Positions 8,561-16,998 of a DNA stretch of 64,000 nt are shown piece after piece. The notes under the pieces were generated by a model. It searched no databases. It saw only the letters and a list, made by a program, of their open reading frames with translations, and was not told where the DNA came from. The DNA is taken from NCBI GenBank assembly GCA_049509635.1, contig JBEKZS010000014.1, positions 6,435 through 70,434 on the forward strand, in the 5' to 3' direction. The first letter of the stretch is position 1, and each line of letters starts with the position of its first letter. Both the position numbers and the translations under genes were made by a program. The DNA comes from Roseiarcus sp049509635 (lineage in GTDB: Bacteria > Pseudomonadota > Alphaproteobacteria > Rhizobiales > Beijerinckiaceae).

Positions 8561-9820
8561 ATGATGAAATTACGCACCATGCTCATGGCCGGCGCGATGG
8601 CCGTGTCCGCCGTCGCCTCGGCGCAGGCCGCCGACAACAAGGAAGTGCAGATGCTGCACTGGTGGACGTCGGGCGGCGAGGCGGCCGCGCTCAACGTGCT
8701 CAAGGGCGACCTCGCCAAGGAAGGCTATTCCTGGAAGGACGTCCCGATCGCGGGCGGCGGCGGCGAGGGCGCGATGACCGCGCTCAAGGCGATGGTGGCC
8801 GCCGGCAATCCGCCGACGGCCTCGCAGATCCTCGGCTATTACGCGGTCGACTACGCCGAGGCCGGCAAGCTCGGCGACATCACCTCGCTCGCCACCAAGG
8901 AAGGCTGGGACAAGGTCGTTCCCAAGGCCCTGCAGAAGTTCACCATCACCAACGGCAAGTGGGACGCCGTTCCCGTCAACATTCATTCGGTCAACTGGAT
9001 CTGGATCAACAAGGCGGCGATGGAAAAGATCGGCGGATCCCAGCCCAAGACCTTCGACGACTTCCTCGCCTTGCTCGACAAGGCGAAGGCGGCCGGCATC
9101 GTTCCGCTCGCGCTCGGCGGCCAGCCCTGGCAGGAAGCCACCATGTTCGACTCGGTGGTGATGTCGACCGGCGGCGTCGACTTCTACAAGAAGGCGTTCA
9201 TCGACCTCGATCCGGCCGCGCTGAAGTCCGACACGATGAAGAAGGCGTTCGACAATCTGGCCAAGCTGAAGCCCTATACCGACCCGAACTACGCGGGCCG
9301 CGACTGGAACCTCGCCACCGCGATGGTGATCAAGGGCGACGCGCTCGTCCAGGTGATGGGCGACTGGGCGAAGGGCGAATTCGTCAACGCCCACCAGCAG
9401 GCGGGCAAGGACTTCCTCTGCTACCGCTTCCCGGGCACCGACGGTTCGGTGATCTACAACACCGACATGTTCGCGATGTTCAACGTGCCGGCCGACCGCA
9501 AGGCCGCCCAGCTCGCGCTCGCCGACGCGACGATGAGCATCAGCTTCCAGTCGGCGTTCAACGTCGTCAAGGGCTCGGTGCCGGCGCGCATGGACGTTCC
9601 GGACACCGCCTTCGACGCCTGCGGCAAGAAGGGCATCGCCGACGTGAAGGCGGCCAACGCCGACGGCAAGTTCGTCGGCTCGATGGCGCAGAACTACGCG
9701 CAGCCGCCGGCGATCGCCGGCGCCTATCACGACGTGGTGACCAAGTTCTTCCACGGCGAGATCAAGACCTCCGACAGCGCCGTGACCGAACTCGTCAAGG
9801 CGATCGACGCCGCGAAGTGA
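8561..9820 (+). CDS. Sugar ABC transporter periplasmic binding protein (family 1)
   Basis: 419 residues. ATG 8561 (or the adjacent ATG 8564) follows GGAAGG at 8551-8556; an upstream ATG at 8540 lacks proper spacing. The N-terminus is a clear signal peptide ending ASAQA, so the mature protein is periplasmic. The mature start VQMLHWWTSGGEAAAL and the block WDAVPVNIHSVNWIWINKAA resemble the glucose/mannose-type binding proteins (GtsA-like) of Pseudomonas and rhizobia. It is first in a four-gene import operon. A strong hairpin separates it from the permease genes, as is common when the binding protein is made in excess. The substrate is probably a monosaccharide or related polyol; the exact one is not readable. 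Confidence 0.92.
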   Translation: MMKLRTMLMAGAMAVSAVASAQAADNKEVQMLHWWTSGGEAAALNVLKGDLAKEGYSWKDVPIAGGGGEGAMTALKAMVAAGNPPTASQILGYYAVDYAEAGKLGDITSLATKEGWDKVVPKALQKFTITNGKWDAVPVNIHSVNWIWINKAAMEKIGGSQPKTFDDFLALLDKAKAAGIVPLALGGQPWQEATMFDSVVMSTGGVDFYKKAFIDLDPAALKSDTMKKAFDNLAKLKPYTDPNYAGRDWNLATAMVIKGDALVQVMGDWAKGEFVNAHQQAGKDFLCYRFPGTDGSVIYNTDMFAMFNVPADRKAAQLALADATMSISFQSAFNVVKGSVPARMDVPDTAFDACGKKGIADVKAANADGKFVGSMAQNYAQPPAIAGAYHDVVTKFFHGEIKTSDSAVTELVKAIDAAK

Positions 9821-9828
9821 TCCATGAA

Positions 9829-9854
9829 CCCGCCCCCGTGCGAACGGGGGCGGG
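9829..9854 (+). other. Intercistronic hairpin with GNRA tetraloop between binding-protein and permease genes
   Basis: An 11-bp perfect stem (9829-9839 with 9844-9854) closes on the tetraloop GCGA. It begins 8 nt after the binding-protein stop and ends about 22 nt before the permease start. There is no T-tract, so it is not a simple terminator. A 3' stabiliser of the binding-protein mRNA or a site of partial termination fits its position. Confidence 0.7.
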
Positions 9855-9876
9855 CCAATCCGCCGAGGCAATGGGC

Positions 9877-10830
9877 ATGACCGAGCTGACCGTCGCCCCC
9901 GTTTCCGACGTCACGATGCCGCGCCCGCGCGCCTCGATGCGCGGGCGCCTGCAGGACGCGCTGCCCAAGCTCGTGCTGGCCCCCTCGTTCGCCCTCGTCA
10001 TGTTCTTCGTCTACGGCTTCATCCTGTGGACGCTGTATCTGTCGTTCACCAATTCGAAGGCCTTCACCAGCACCAGTCTGGTCGGCCTCGCCAGCTACCA
10101 GAAGCTGTGGACCTGGACGTTCGAGACCGACCCGCCGTCGAGCTGGTACACCGCGATCGTCAACATGGGTCTGTTCGGCGGGCTCTACGTCGTCTTCTGC
10201 CTCGCGCTGGGCCTGACCCTGGCGATCCTGCTCGACCAGAAGATCCGCGGCGAGGGCTTCCTGCGCCCGATCTATCTGTATCCGCTCGCGCTGTCCTTCA
10301 TCGTCACGGGGACGGCCTGGAAACTGTTCCTCGATCCCGGCATCGGTCTGGAGAAGGCGGTCCACGACTGGGGCTGGACGAGCTTCAAGTTCGACTGGGT
10401 CGTCAACCCGCGGATGATGATCTATTGCGTCGCGATCGCCGGCATCTGGGCGAGTTCCGGCTTCGTCATGGCTTTGTTCCTTGCGGGCCTGCGCGGCATC
10501 GACGGCGAGATCTTGAAGGCCGCGCAGATCGACGGCGCCTCGGGCTTCGCGATGTACCGGCGGATCGTGATCCCGATCATGCGGCCGGTGTTTCTCTCGG
10601 CGCTGATCATCCTGACCCATCTGGCGATCAAATCCTACGATCTGGTGCTCTCGGTCACCGGCAAGAATCCCGGCGGCGCCGCCGAGCTGCCCTCGACCTT
10701 CATGTATTCCTACACGTTCACCCGCAACCAGATGGCGGTCGGCTCGGCCAGCGCGGTCATCATGCTGATGGCGATCGCTGCGATCATGGTCCCCTATCTC
10801 TATTCGGAACTGCGCGAGAAGCATCAATGA
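9877..10830 (+). CDS. Sugar ABC transporter permease 1 (MalF/UgpA type)
   Basis: 317 residues with six predicted membrane segments, starting around LVLAPSFALVMFFVYGFILW. The coupling EAA loop reads EILKAAQIDGASGFAMYRRIVIP. ATG 9877 sits 8 nt after GAGG; ATG 9871 is the alternative two codons upstream. It resembles GtsB-type inner-membrane subunits of glucose importers. The stop overlaps the next permease ATG (ATGA at 10827-10830). Confidence 0.92.
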   Translation: MTELTVAPVSDVTMPRPRASMRGRLQDALPKLVLAPSFALVMFFVYGFILWTLYLSFTNSKAFTSTSLVGLASYQKLWTWTFETDPPSSWYTAIVNMGLFGGLYVVFCLALGLTLAILLDQKIRGEGFLRPIYLYPLALSFIVTGTAWKLFLDPGIGLEKAVHDWGWTSFKFDWVVNPRMMIYCVAIAGIWASSGFVMALFLAGLRGIDGEILKAAQIDGASGFAMYRRIVIPIMRPVFLSALIILTHLAIKSYDLVLSVTGKNPGGAAELPSTFMYSYTFTRNQMAVGSASAVIMLMAIAAIMVPYLYSELREKHQ

Positions 10831-11774
10831 GCGCCGCCGACGCGCTGCTCGCCGCCAAGCCGGGCCGCGACCCCGGCCGCTCCTCGACGACGACGCGCAT
10901 CGTCATCTACGGACTGCTCGGCCTGTTCGCCATCGTCTACATCCTGCCCCTGCTCGTGATGGTCATGACCTCGCTGAAGCCGATGAGCGAGGTGACCGGC
11001 GGCAACATGTTCGCCCTGCCGCGGGCGCCGAGTTTCGCCTCCTGGAGCAAGGCCTGGGGCGAGACCTGCGTCGGGCTCACCTGCGAGGGCATCAAGGGCT
11101 ATTTCTGGAACTCGATCAAGATGGTCGTCCCCGCCGTGCTGATCTCGACGCTGCTCGGCGCGCTGAACGGCTACGTGCTGACCAAATGGCGCTTCACCGG
11201 CCACCGGCTGGTGTTCGGGCTGATGCTGTTCGCCTGCTTCATTCCGTTCCAGTCGGTGCTGATCCCGATGGCGGTGATCCTCGGCAAGCTCGGCGAATGG
11301 GGCAATTTCTTCACCGACGCGATCGGCGTCTCGCTCGGGTTCGGCAATCCGACGGTCAATCTGGTGATCGTACACACCGTCTACGGCCTCGGCTTCACGA
11401 CGCTGTTCTTCCGCAATTTCTACGAGGCGTTCCCGACCGAACTGGTCAAGTCGGCGATGATCGACGGCGCCGGCTTCTTCAGGATTTTCTGGCGCATCCT
11501 GCTGCCCAATTCCGGCCCGATCTTCATCGTCACGGTGATCTACCAGTTCACCAACATCTGGAACGACTTCTTGTTTGGGGCGACCTTCGCCGCCGGCGAC
11601 CAGAGCCCGATGACGGTCGCGCTCAACAACGTCGTCAACACCTCGACCGGCGTCGTCGAATACAATGTCAACATGGCGGCGGCGATCATCGCCGCCGCGC
11701 CGACGCTGTTGGTCTATGTCGTCGCCGGCCGCTACTTCGTGCGCGGCCTGATGGCCGGCGCCGTCAAAGGGTGA
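10827..11774 (+). CDS. Sugar ABC transporter permease 2 (MalG/UgpE type)
   Basis: 315 residues, a MalG-like inner-membrane subunit. It has an N-terminal membrane segment (IVIYGLLGLFAIVYILPLLV), the periplasmic loop with ALPRAPSFASW, and the EAA loop as ELVKSAMIDGAGFFRIFWRI. It pairs with permease 1 to form the channel. The ATG overlaps the preceding stop, and the gene ends 5 nt before the ATPase. Confidence 0.92.
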   Translation: MSAADALLAAKPGRDPGRSSTTTRIVIYGLLGLFAIVYILPLLVMVMTSLKPMSEVTGGNMFALPRAPSFASWSKAWGETCVGLTCEGIKGYFWNSIKMVVPAVLISTLLGALNGYVLTKWRFTGHRLVFGLMLFACFIPFQSVLIPMAVILGKLGEWGNFFTDAIGVSLGFGNPTVNLVIVHTVYGLGFTTLFFRNFYEAFPTELVKSAMIDGAGFFRIFWRILLPNSGPIFIVTVIYQFTNIWNDFLFGATFAAGDQSPMTVALNNVVNTSTGVVEYNVNMAAAIIAAAPTLLVYVVAGRYFVRGLMAGAVKG

Positions 11775-11779
11775 AACCG

Positions 11780-12892
11780 ATGTCCTTCCTCGAAATCCGC
11801 AACCTGAAGAAGCGCTTCGGCTCGCTCGACATCATCAAGGGCGTCAGCCTGACGCTCGAGCGGGGCGGGTTTCTCGTCCTGGTAGGACCGTCGGGTTGCG
11901 GCAAGTCGACGCTGCTCAACATGATCGCCGGACTCGAGACGATCAGCTCGGGCGAAATCGCGATCGACGGCGACGTCGTCAACGATCTCCATCCGTCCAA
12001 GCGCGACATCGCGATGGTGTTCCAGTCCTACGCGCTCTACCCCAACATGAGCGTCGAGCAGAACATGGCGTTCGGCATGGAGATGCGCGGCGTGCCCAAG
12101 CCCGAGCGCGACGCCGCGGTCGCCGACGTCGCCAGGACGCTGCAGCTCGGCCATCTGCTCAAACGCCGGCCCGGCCAATTGTCGGGCGGCCAGCGCCAGC
12201 GCGTCGCAATGGGCCGCGCGCTGGTGCGCAAGCCGCGGGTGTTCCTGTTCGACGAGCCGCTGTCCAATCTCGACGCCAAGCTGCGCGTCGACCTGCGCAC
12301 CGAGATCAAGCGCCTGCATCAGAACACCCACGCGACCATCGTCTATGTCACCCACGACCAGATCGAGGCGATGACGCTGGCGACCAAGATCGCCGTGCTG
12401 AAGGAAGGCGTGTTGCAGCAGGTCGGGACGCCGCACGAAATCTACAACCATCCGTCAAACCTGTTCGTCGCCGATTTCATGGGCTCGCCGTCGATGAACC
12501 TGATGCCGGGCAAGGTCGCGCGCGTCAACGGCCATGCCTCGGTGCTGCTCGAGCGCGGCGAGGGCGCGCCGATCGCGCTGCCCGCGCCGCGCGGCGCCGA
12601 TGCGAGGGAACTCACCGACGGCCGCGCGGTGATCATGGGCATCCGGCCGGAGGCGATCACCGACCGCGACGGCGCCGATCGCAATTCGACGGGGATCTCG
12701 ATGGTCGACGCCAGGGTCGACGTCGTCCAGCCCGCCGGTTCCGACACGTTCGTCGTCACCCGGATCGCCGGCAAGGAGGTCACCGCGCGGATGCGCGCCG
12801 AGACCGAGGTGCAGCCGGGCCAGACCGTGCCGTTCGCGTTCAACCTCGACAAGGCGCTGCTGTTCGATCCGGCCTCGGGCGTGCGGCTTTGA
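11780..12892 (+). CDS. Sugar ABC transporter ATP-binding protein (MalK/UgpC type)
   Basis: 370 residues. Nucleotide-binding motifs are Walker A GPSGCGKST (about residue 37), the Q-loop in MVFQSYALYPNM, signature LSGGQRQRV, Walker B VFLFDEPLSNLD and the H-loop YVTHDQIEAM. A C-terminal TOBE-type regulatory domain follows (about residues 235-370). ATG 11780 is preceded by AAGGGTG at good spacing; GTG 11771 is an alternative. It energises import through the two permeases. Confidence 0.95.
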   Translation: MSFLEIRNLKKRFGSLDIIKGVSLTLERGGFLVLVGPSGCGKSTLLNMIAGLETISSGEIAIDGDVVNDLHPSKRDIAMVFQSYALYPNMSVEQNMAFGMEMRGVPKPERDAAVADVARTLQLGHLLKRRPGQLSGGQRQRVAMGRALVRKPRVFLFDEPLSNLDAKLRVDLRTEIKRLHQNTHATIVYVTHDQIEAMTLATKIAVLKEGVLQQVGTPHEIYNHPSNLFVADFMGSPSMNLMPGKVARVNGHASVLLERGEGAPIALPAPRGADARELTDGRAVIMGIRPEAITDRDGADRNSTGISMVDARVDVVQPAGSDTFVVTRIAGKEVTARMRAETEVQPGQTVPFAFNLDKALLFDPASGVRL

Positions 12893-12952
12893 CCGGGAAG
12901 CCGTCGACCAGGCGCGCGCCCGCGGCGGGCAGCGTCGTCGAGGTCGCGCCGG

Positions 12953-13004
12953 CCCTCATCCGGCCGGCTGCGCCGGCCACCGTCTCCCGCAAGCGGGAGA
13001 GGGG
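12953..13004. repeat. REP-like palindromic intergenic element of the alphaproteobacterial type
   Basis: The element reads CCCTCATCC, then GGCCGGC-TGC-GCCGGCC (12962-12978), ACCG, then TCTCCCGC-AA-GCGGGAGA (12983-13000) and GGGG. Two adjacent hairpins with flanking CCTCATCC and GGGAGAGG match a dispersed repeat I know from intergenic regions of Rhizobiales genomes. It lies between the ABC operon and the first GMC gene. It may end or protect the ABC transcript. No second clear copy was found in the window. Confidence 0.65.
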
Positions 13005-13063
13005 CGCGCGCAGCGTGACGGCCGGCGGTCGGCGCCGGCGTCTCCCGAGGCATCGTCGCATCC

Positions 13064-14578
13064 ATGCCCGCGCCTGATCCCATCGACGTCCTCGTGATCG
13101 GCTCCGGCATGGGCGGCGCGACCTTCGCCGCCGGGCTGGCGCCGTCGGGCGCGCGCATCCACATCCTCGAGCGCGGCGAGCGGCTGGTCGACCGCCCGGA
13201 GACGCGCGACGCGCGCGCGATCTTCCAGAGGGGCGTGTTCCGACCGCGCGAGGAATGGTTCGACGCCGCCGGCGAGTCGTTCAATCCGGGCAATTACTAT
13301 TATGTCGGCGGCAACACCAAGCTCTACGGCGCCGTGCTGATCCGCTACCGCGCCCAGGATTTCGCGCCGATCCAATATGCCGAGGGCGCGACGCCCGGCT
13401 GGCCGTTCGGCTATGACGAGATCGAGGCGTGGTACGGACGCGCCGAGGCGCTCTACCAGGTGCGCGGGAGCCTCGGCGAGGATCCGACCGAACCCGCCCA
13501 TTCCGGTTCCTACCCGCACCCGCCGGTGCCCGACGAGCCGGCGATCGCCGCGGTGCGCGAGCGGCTCGCCCGCGCCGGCATGCACCCGTTCTCGCTGCCG
13601 CTCGGCGTCGACATCGACCGCTGGCTCGCGCGCGCGCAGACGCCGTGGGACGCGTTTCCCGACACGAAGACCGGCAAGATGGACGCCGAGACCTGCGGGC
13701 TCGAGGCGGCGCTCGCCCATCCCAATGTCACGCTGGAGACGGGCGCGCGCGCGACGCGGCTCGAGACCGACCCGGCGGGCCGGCGGATCGAGGCGGTCGT
13801 CTACGAGAGCGGGGGCGAGACGCGCCGCGCGCACCCGAAGCTGGTCGCGCTGGCGGCGGGCGCGGTGAACTCGGCGCTGCTGCTGCTCGCCTCCGCCAAC
13901 GGCGCGATGCCCAACGGCCTCGCCAATCGCGCCGACCAGGTCGGCCGGCATTTCATGAACCACAACAGTTCGGCGGCGCTCGCCATCGATCCGTTCCGGC
14001 GCAACGATTCGATCTACCAGAAGACGATCGGCCTCAACGATTTCTACCTGGGCGACGGCCGCGGCGGCCCGCCGCTCGGCAACGTCCAGCTGCTCGGCAA
14101 GATTTCGGGGGCGATCCTGAAATCGCAATTGCGGCTTGCGCCCGGATTCGCGCTCGACCTGCTCGCGGGCCATGCCGTCGACTTCTACCTGATGAGCGAG
14201 GACCTGCCTTCGCCCGAGAGCCGGGTCAGGCTCGACGGCGCGCGCGTGGTGCTCGACTGGCGCCGCTCCAACATGGCGGCGCAGACCGGGCTCGTCGCGC
14301 GCATGCGCGAGGTCTTGCGCGCGGCGGGGTTTCCGATCGTGCTGGTCAAGCCGTTCGACCGGCGGACGCCCTCGCACCAGTGCGGCACGATCCGCATGGG
14401 CAACGACCCCGCGAAGGCGGCCGTCGATCCCTACGGCCGCGCCTTCGATCACGACAACCTGTTCGTCGTCGACGCGAGCGCGCTGCCGACCTCCGCCGGG
14501 GTCAATCCGGCGCTGACGGTCGCCGCGCTCGCATTGCGCGCCGCCGACCACGTGCGCGCCACCGAGCTCGCCGCATGA
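13064..14578 (+). CDS. GMC-family FAD-dependent oxidoreductase (sugar/alcohol dehydrogenase type)
   Basis: 504 residues. The FAD dinucleotide motif is VLVIGSGMGGATFA near the N-terminus. The C-terminal GMC block has SHQCGTIRMGND with the active-site His, then DASALPTSAGVNPALTVAALAL with the partner Asn. There is no signal peptide, so it is cytoplasmic or membrane-peripheral. It resembles the soluble GMC dehydrogenases seen with 3-keto-sugar pathways, but the substrate position is inference. It overlaps the SDR gene by ATGA at 14575. ATG 13064 is the first start after the REP-like element. Confidence 0.88.
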   Translation: MPAPDPIDVLVIGSGMGGATFAAGLAPSGARIHILERGERLVDRPETRDARAIFQRGVFRPREEWFDAAGESFNPGNYYYVGGNTKLYGAVLIRYRAQDFAPIQYAEGATPGWPFGYDEIEAWYGRAEALYQVRGSLGEDPTEPAHSGSYPHPPVPDEPAIAAVRERLARAGMHPFSLPLGVDIDRWLARAQTPWDAFPDTKTGKMDAETCGLEAALAHPNVTLETGARATRLETDPAGRRIEAVVYESGGETRRAHPKLVALAAGAVNSALLLLASANGAMPNGLANRADQVGRHFMNHNSSAALAIDPFRRNDSIYQKTIGLNDFYLGDGRGGPPLGNVQLLGKISGAILKSQLRLAPGFALDLLAGHAVDFYLMSEDLPSPESRVRLDGARVVLDWRRSNMAAQTGLVARMREVLRAAGFPIVLVKPFDRRTPSHQCGTIRMGNDPAKAAVDPYGRAFDHDNLFVVDASALPTSAGVNPALTVAALALRAADHVRATELAA

Positions 14579-15351
14579 GCGCCGCGCCCCGCCCGCTCGC
14601 GCTCGTCACCGGCGCCAGGCGCGGCATCGGCCGCGCCTGCGGCGAGGCGCTCGCGCGCGCGGGCTTCGACATCGCCGCCACCGACCTCGTCCTCGACGAA
14701 GCCGCACGTGAGGCCGAGGCGGCGTTCGAGGCGCTGGGCGCGCGCGCGGCGTTCCTCGCCCACGATGTCGCCGACGTCGGCGCTCATCGGGCGCTGGTCG
14801 CTTCGGTTTTGGAACGTTTCGATCGGCTCGACTGCCTCGTCAACAACGCCGGCCGCGGCGCCGTCGCGCGTGGCGACCTGCTCGATCTCAGCCCCGAGAA
14901 CTTCGACGTCGTGATCGGCGTCAACCTGCGCGGGACCCTGTTCCTGACCCAGGCGGTCGCGCGTGCGATGCGCGAGGCAGGGACGGGCGATCATCCCCGG
15001 TCGATCGTGACGATTTCGTCGGTGTCGGCGGCAATGGTGTCCCCGGAACGCGCCGACTATTGCGTCTCCAAGGCGGGATTGTCGATGGCGATGAAGGCCT
15101 TCGCGGTGCGGCTCGCGCCCGAGGGGATCGCGGTGTTCGAGGTCCGGCCGGGAATCATCCGCACCGACATGACCGCCGCGGTCGCCGGCCGCTACGAGGC
15201 GGCGATCGCGGACGGGCTCGTGCCGATGCGGCGCTGGGGCGAGCCGGGCGACGTCGGCGCGATCGTCGCGGCGCTTGCCTCGGGACAATTCGCGTTCGCG
15301 ACCGGCAGCGTGGTCGCGGCGGACGGCGGGCTTTCCTTGCCGCGCCTTTGA
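14575..15351 (+). CDS. Short-chain dehydrogenase/reductase (FabG-like, classical SDR)
   Basis: 258 residues. Cofactor motif TGARRGIGRACGE (about residues 12-24), NNAGRG motif, catalytic Ser in VTISSVSA and YxxxK as YCVSKAGLSM. The name 3-ketoacyl-ACP reductase is often given to such proteins, but the position between two GMC dehydrogenases suggests a sugar or polyol step. It is coupled to the preceding gene by an ATGA overlap. Confidence 0.92.
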   Translation: MSAAPRPLALVTGARRGIGRACGEALARAGFDIAATDLVLDEAAREAEAAFEALGARAAFLAHDVADVGAHRALVASVLERFDRLDCLVNNAGRGAVARGDLLDLSPENFDVVIGVNLRGTLFLTQAVARAMREAGTGDHPRSIVTISSVSAAMVSPERADYCVSKAGLSMAMKAFAVRLAPEGIAVFEVRPGIIRTDMTAAVAGRYEAAIADGLVPMRRWGEPGDVGAIVAALASGQFAFATGSVVAADGGLSLPRL

Positions 15352-15367
15352 GCGCATCGGAGGGGCG

Positions 15368-16996
15368 ATGGTCGACTACATCATCGTCGGCGCCGGCCCC
15401 GCGGGCTGCGTGCTGGCGAACCGGCTCAGCGAGGACCGGGACGTTTCCGTGCTGCTGCTGGAAGCGGGCGCCGGCGACCGGCATCCCCTCTACAAGATGC
15501 CCGCCGGCTTCGCGAAGATGACCAAGGGCATCGGCGCCTGGGGCTGGCGGACCGTGCCGCAGCGCCACCTCGACGGCCGGGTGTTGCGCTACACCCAGGC
15601 CAAGGTGATCGGCGGCGGCTCGACGATCAACGCCCAGATCTATACGCGCGGCAACGCGCTCGACTACGACGCATGGGCGCGCGAAGAGGGGTGCGAAGGC
15701 TGGAGCTATCGCGAGGTCCTCGCCTATTTCAAGCGCGCCGAGGACAACCAGCGCTTCGTCGACGACTATCACGCCTATGGCGGCCCGCTCGGCGTCTCCA
15801 TGCCGATCGCGCCGCTGCCGATCTGCGACGCCTATTTCCGCGCCGCGCAGGAAATGGGCATTCCCTATAACGACGACGTCAACGGCGCGCGCCAGGACGG
15901 GGTCGGCTTCTACCAGCTCACCCAACGCAACGCGCGCCGCTGCTCGGCGGCCACCGCCTACCTCGACCCCGCACGCGCGCGGCCCAATCTCTCCGTGCGG
16001 ACCGGCGCGCTGACGACGCGCGTCGTCGTCGAGAAGGGTCGCGCGGTCGGCGTCGAAATCATCGGCGCCGACGGCGCTCGGGATATGCTGCGCGCCGAGC
16101 GCGAAGTGCTGGTCGCATCGGGCGCGCTCGGCTCGCCCAAGTTGCTGCTGCAATCGGGGATCGGGCCGGCCGACCACCTCAGGAGCGTCGGGATCGCATT
16201 GACGCACGATCTGCCGGGCGTCGGCGAGAATCTGCAGGACCATCTCGATCTCTTCGTCATCGCGGAATGCACCGGCGATCACACTTACGACAATGTCGCC
16301 AAGCTGCATCGGACCGTCTGGGCGGGTCTGCAATATCTGCTGTTCAAGAACGGGCCCGTCGCCTCGAGCCTGTTCGAGACCGGCGGCTTCTGGTACGCGG
16401 ATCGGCAGGCGCGCTCGCCCGACATCCAGCTCCATCTCGGGCTCGGCTCGGGGATCGAGGCCGGCGTGACGCGAATGAAGAACGCCGGCGTGACCCTCAA
16501 TTCCGCCTTCCTGCGGCCGCGCTCGCGCGGAACCCTGCGTCTGGCCTCGGCCGATCCGCATGCCGCGCCGCTGATCGATCCCAACTACTGGGCCGACCCC
16601 CATGACCGCGCGATGTCGATCGCGGGGCTCCGGCTCGCGCGCGAGATCATGCGCCAGAAAGCGCTGAAGCCGTTCGTTCTCGCCGAACGGCTGCCGGGCC
16701 CGGACCTCGTCAGCGACGCCGACCTCTTCGCCTATGGCTGCCGCCACGCCAAGACCGATCATCATCCGGTCGGGACCTGCCGCATGGGCCACGACCGGAT
16801 GGCCGTGGTCGCGCCCGACCTGCGCGTGCGCGGCATCGAGGGCTTGCGCGTCTGCGACGCCTCGATCATGCCGCGCATCGTTTCGTCCAACACCAACGCG
16901 CCGACGATCATGATCGGCGAAAAGGCGGCCGACCTCGTGCGCGGGCGCGAGCCTCTGCCGGCCGTGCTGTTTTCGAGCAATCGCGTGGACGCCTGA
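15368..16996 (+). CDS. GMC-family FAD-dependent alcohol/choline-type dehydrogenase
   Basis: 542 residues from ATG 15368, preceded by GGAGGGG. The N-terminal FAD motif is YIIVGAGPAGCVLANRL, followed by the GMC signature VIGGGSTINAQIYTRG. The C-terminal part has TDHHPVGTCRMG, with the catalytic His, and NTNAPTIMIGEKAADL. It is closer to the choline/aliphatic alcohol dehydrogenase group than its partner at 13064. It would oxidise a hydroxyl group of the imported compound or an intermediate; choline itself is unlikely given the sugar-type importer. It ends 2 nt before the regulator gene. Confidence 0.9.
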   Translation: MVDYIIVGAGPAGCVLANRLSEDRDVSVLLLEAGAGDRHPLYKMPAGFAKMTKGIGAWGWRTVPQRHLDGRVLRYTQAKVIGGGSTINAQIYTRGNALDYDAWAREEGCEGWSYREVLAYFKRAEDNQRFVDDYHAYGGPLGVSMPIAPLPICDAYFRAAQEMGIPYNDDVNGARQDGVGFYQLTQRNARRCSAATAYLDPARARPNLSVRTGALTTRVVVEKGRAVGVEIIGADGARDMLRAEREVLVASGALGSPKLLLQSGIGPADHLRSVGIALTHDLPGVGENLQDHLDLFVIAECTGDHTYDNVAKLHRTVWAGLQYLLFKNGPVASSLFETGGFWYADRQARSPDIQLHLGLGSGIEAGVTRMKNAGVTLNSAFLRPRSRGTLRLASADPHAAPLIDPNYWADPHDRAMSIAGLRLAREIMRQKALKPFVLAERLPGPDLVSDADLFAYGCRHAKTDHHPVGTCRMGHDRMAVVAPDLRVRGIEGLRVCDASIMPRIVSSNTNAPTIMIGEKAADLVRGREPLPAVLFSSNRVDA

Positions 16997-16998
16997 CC

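Noticed and set aside
14808..14822. A partial match to the 4837 operator (TGGAACGTTTC) inside the SDR gene
   Set aside because: It lacks the second half-site, lies within coding sequence and has no promoter beside it; probably chance.
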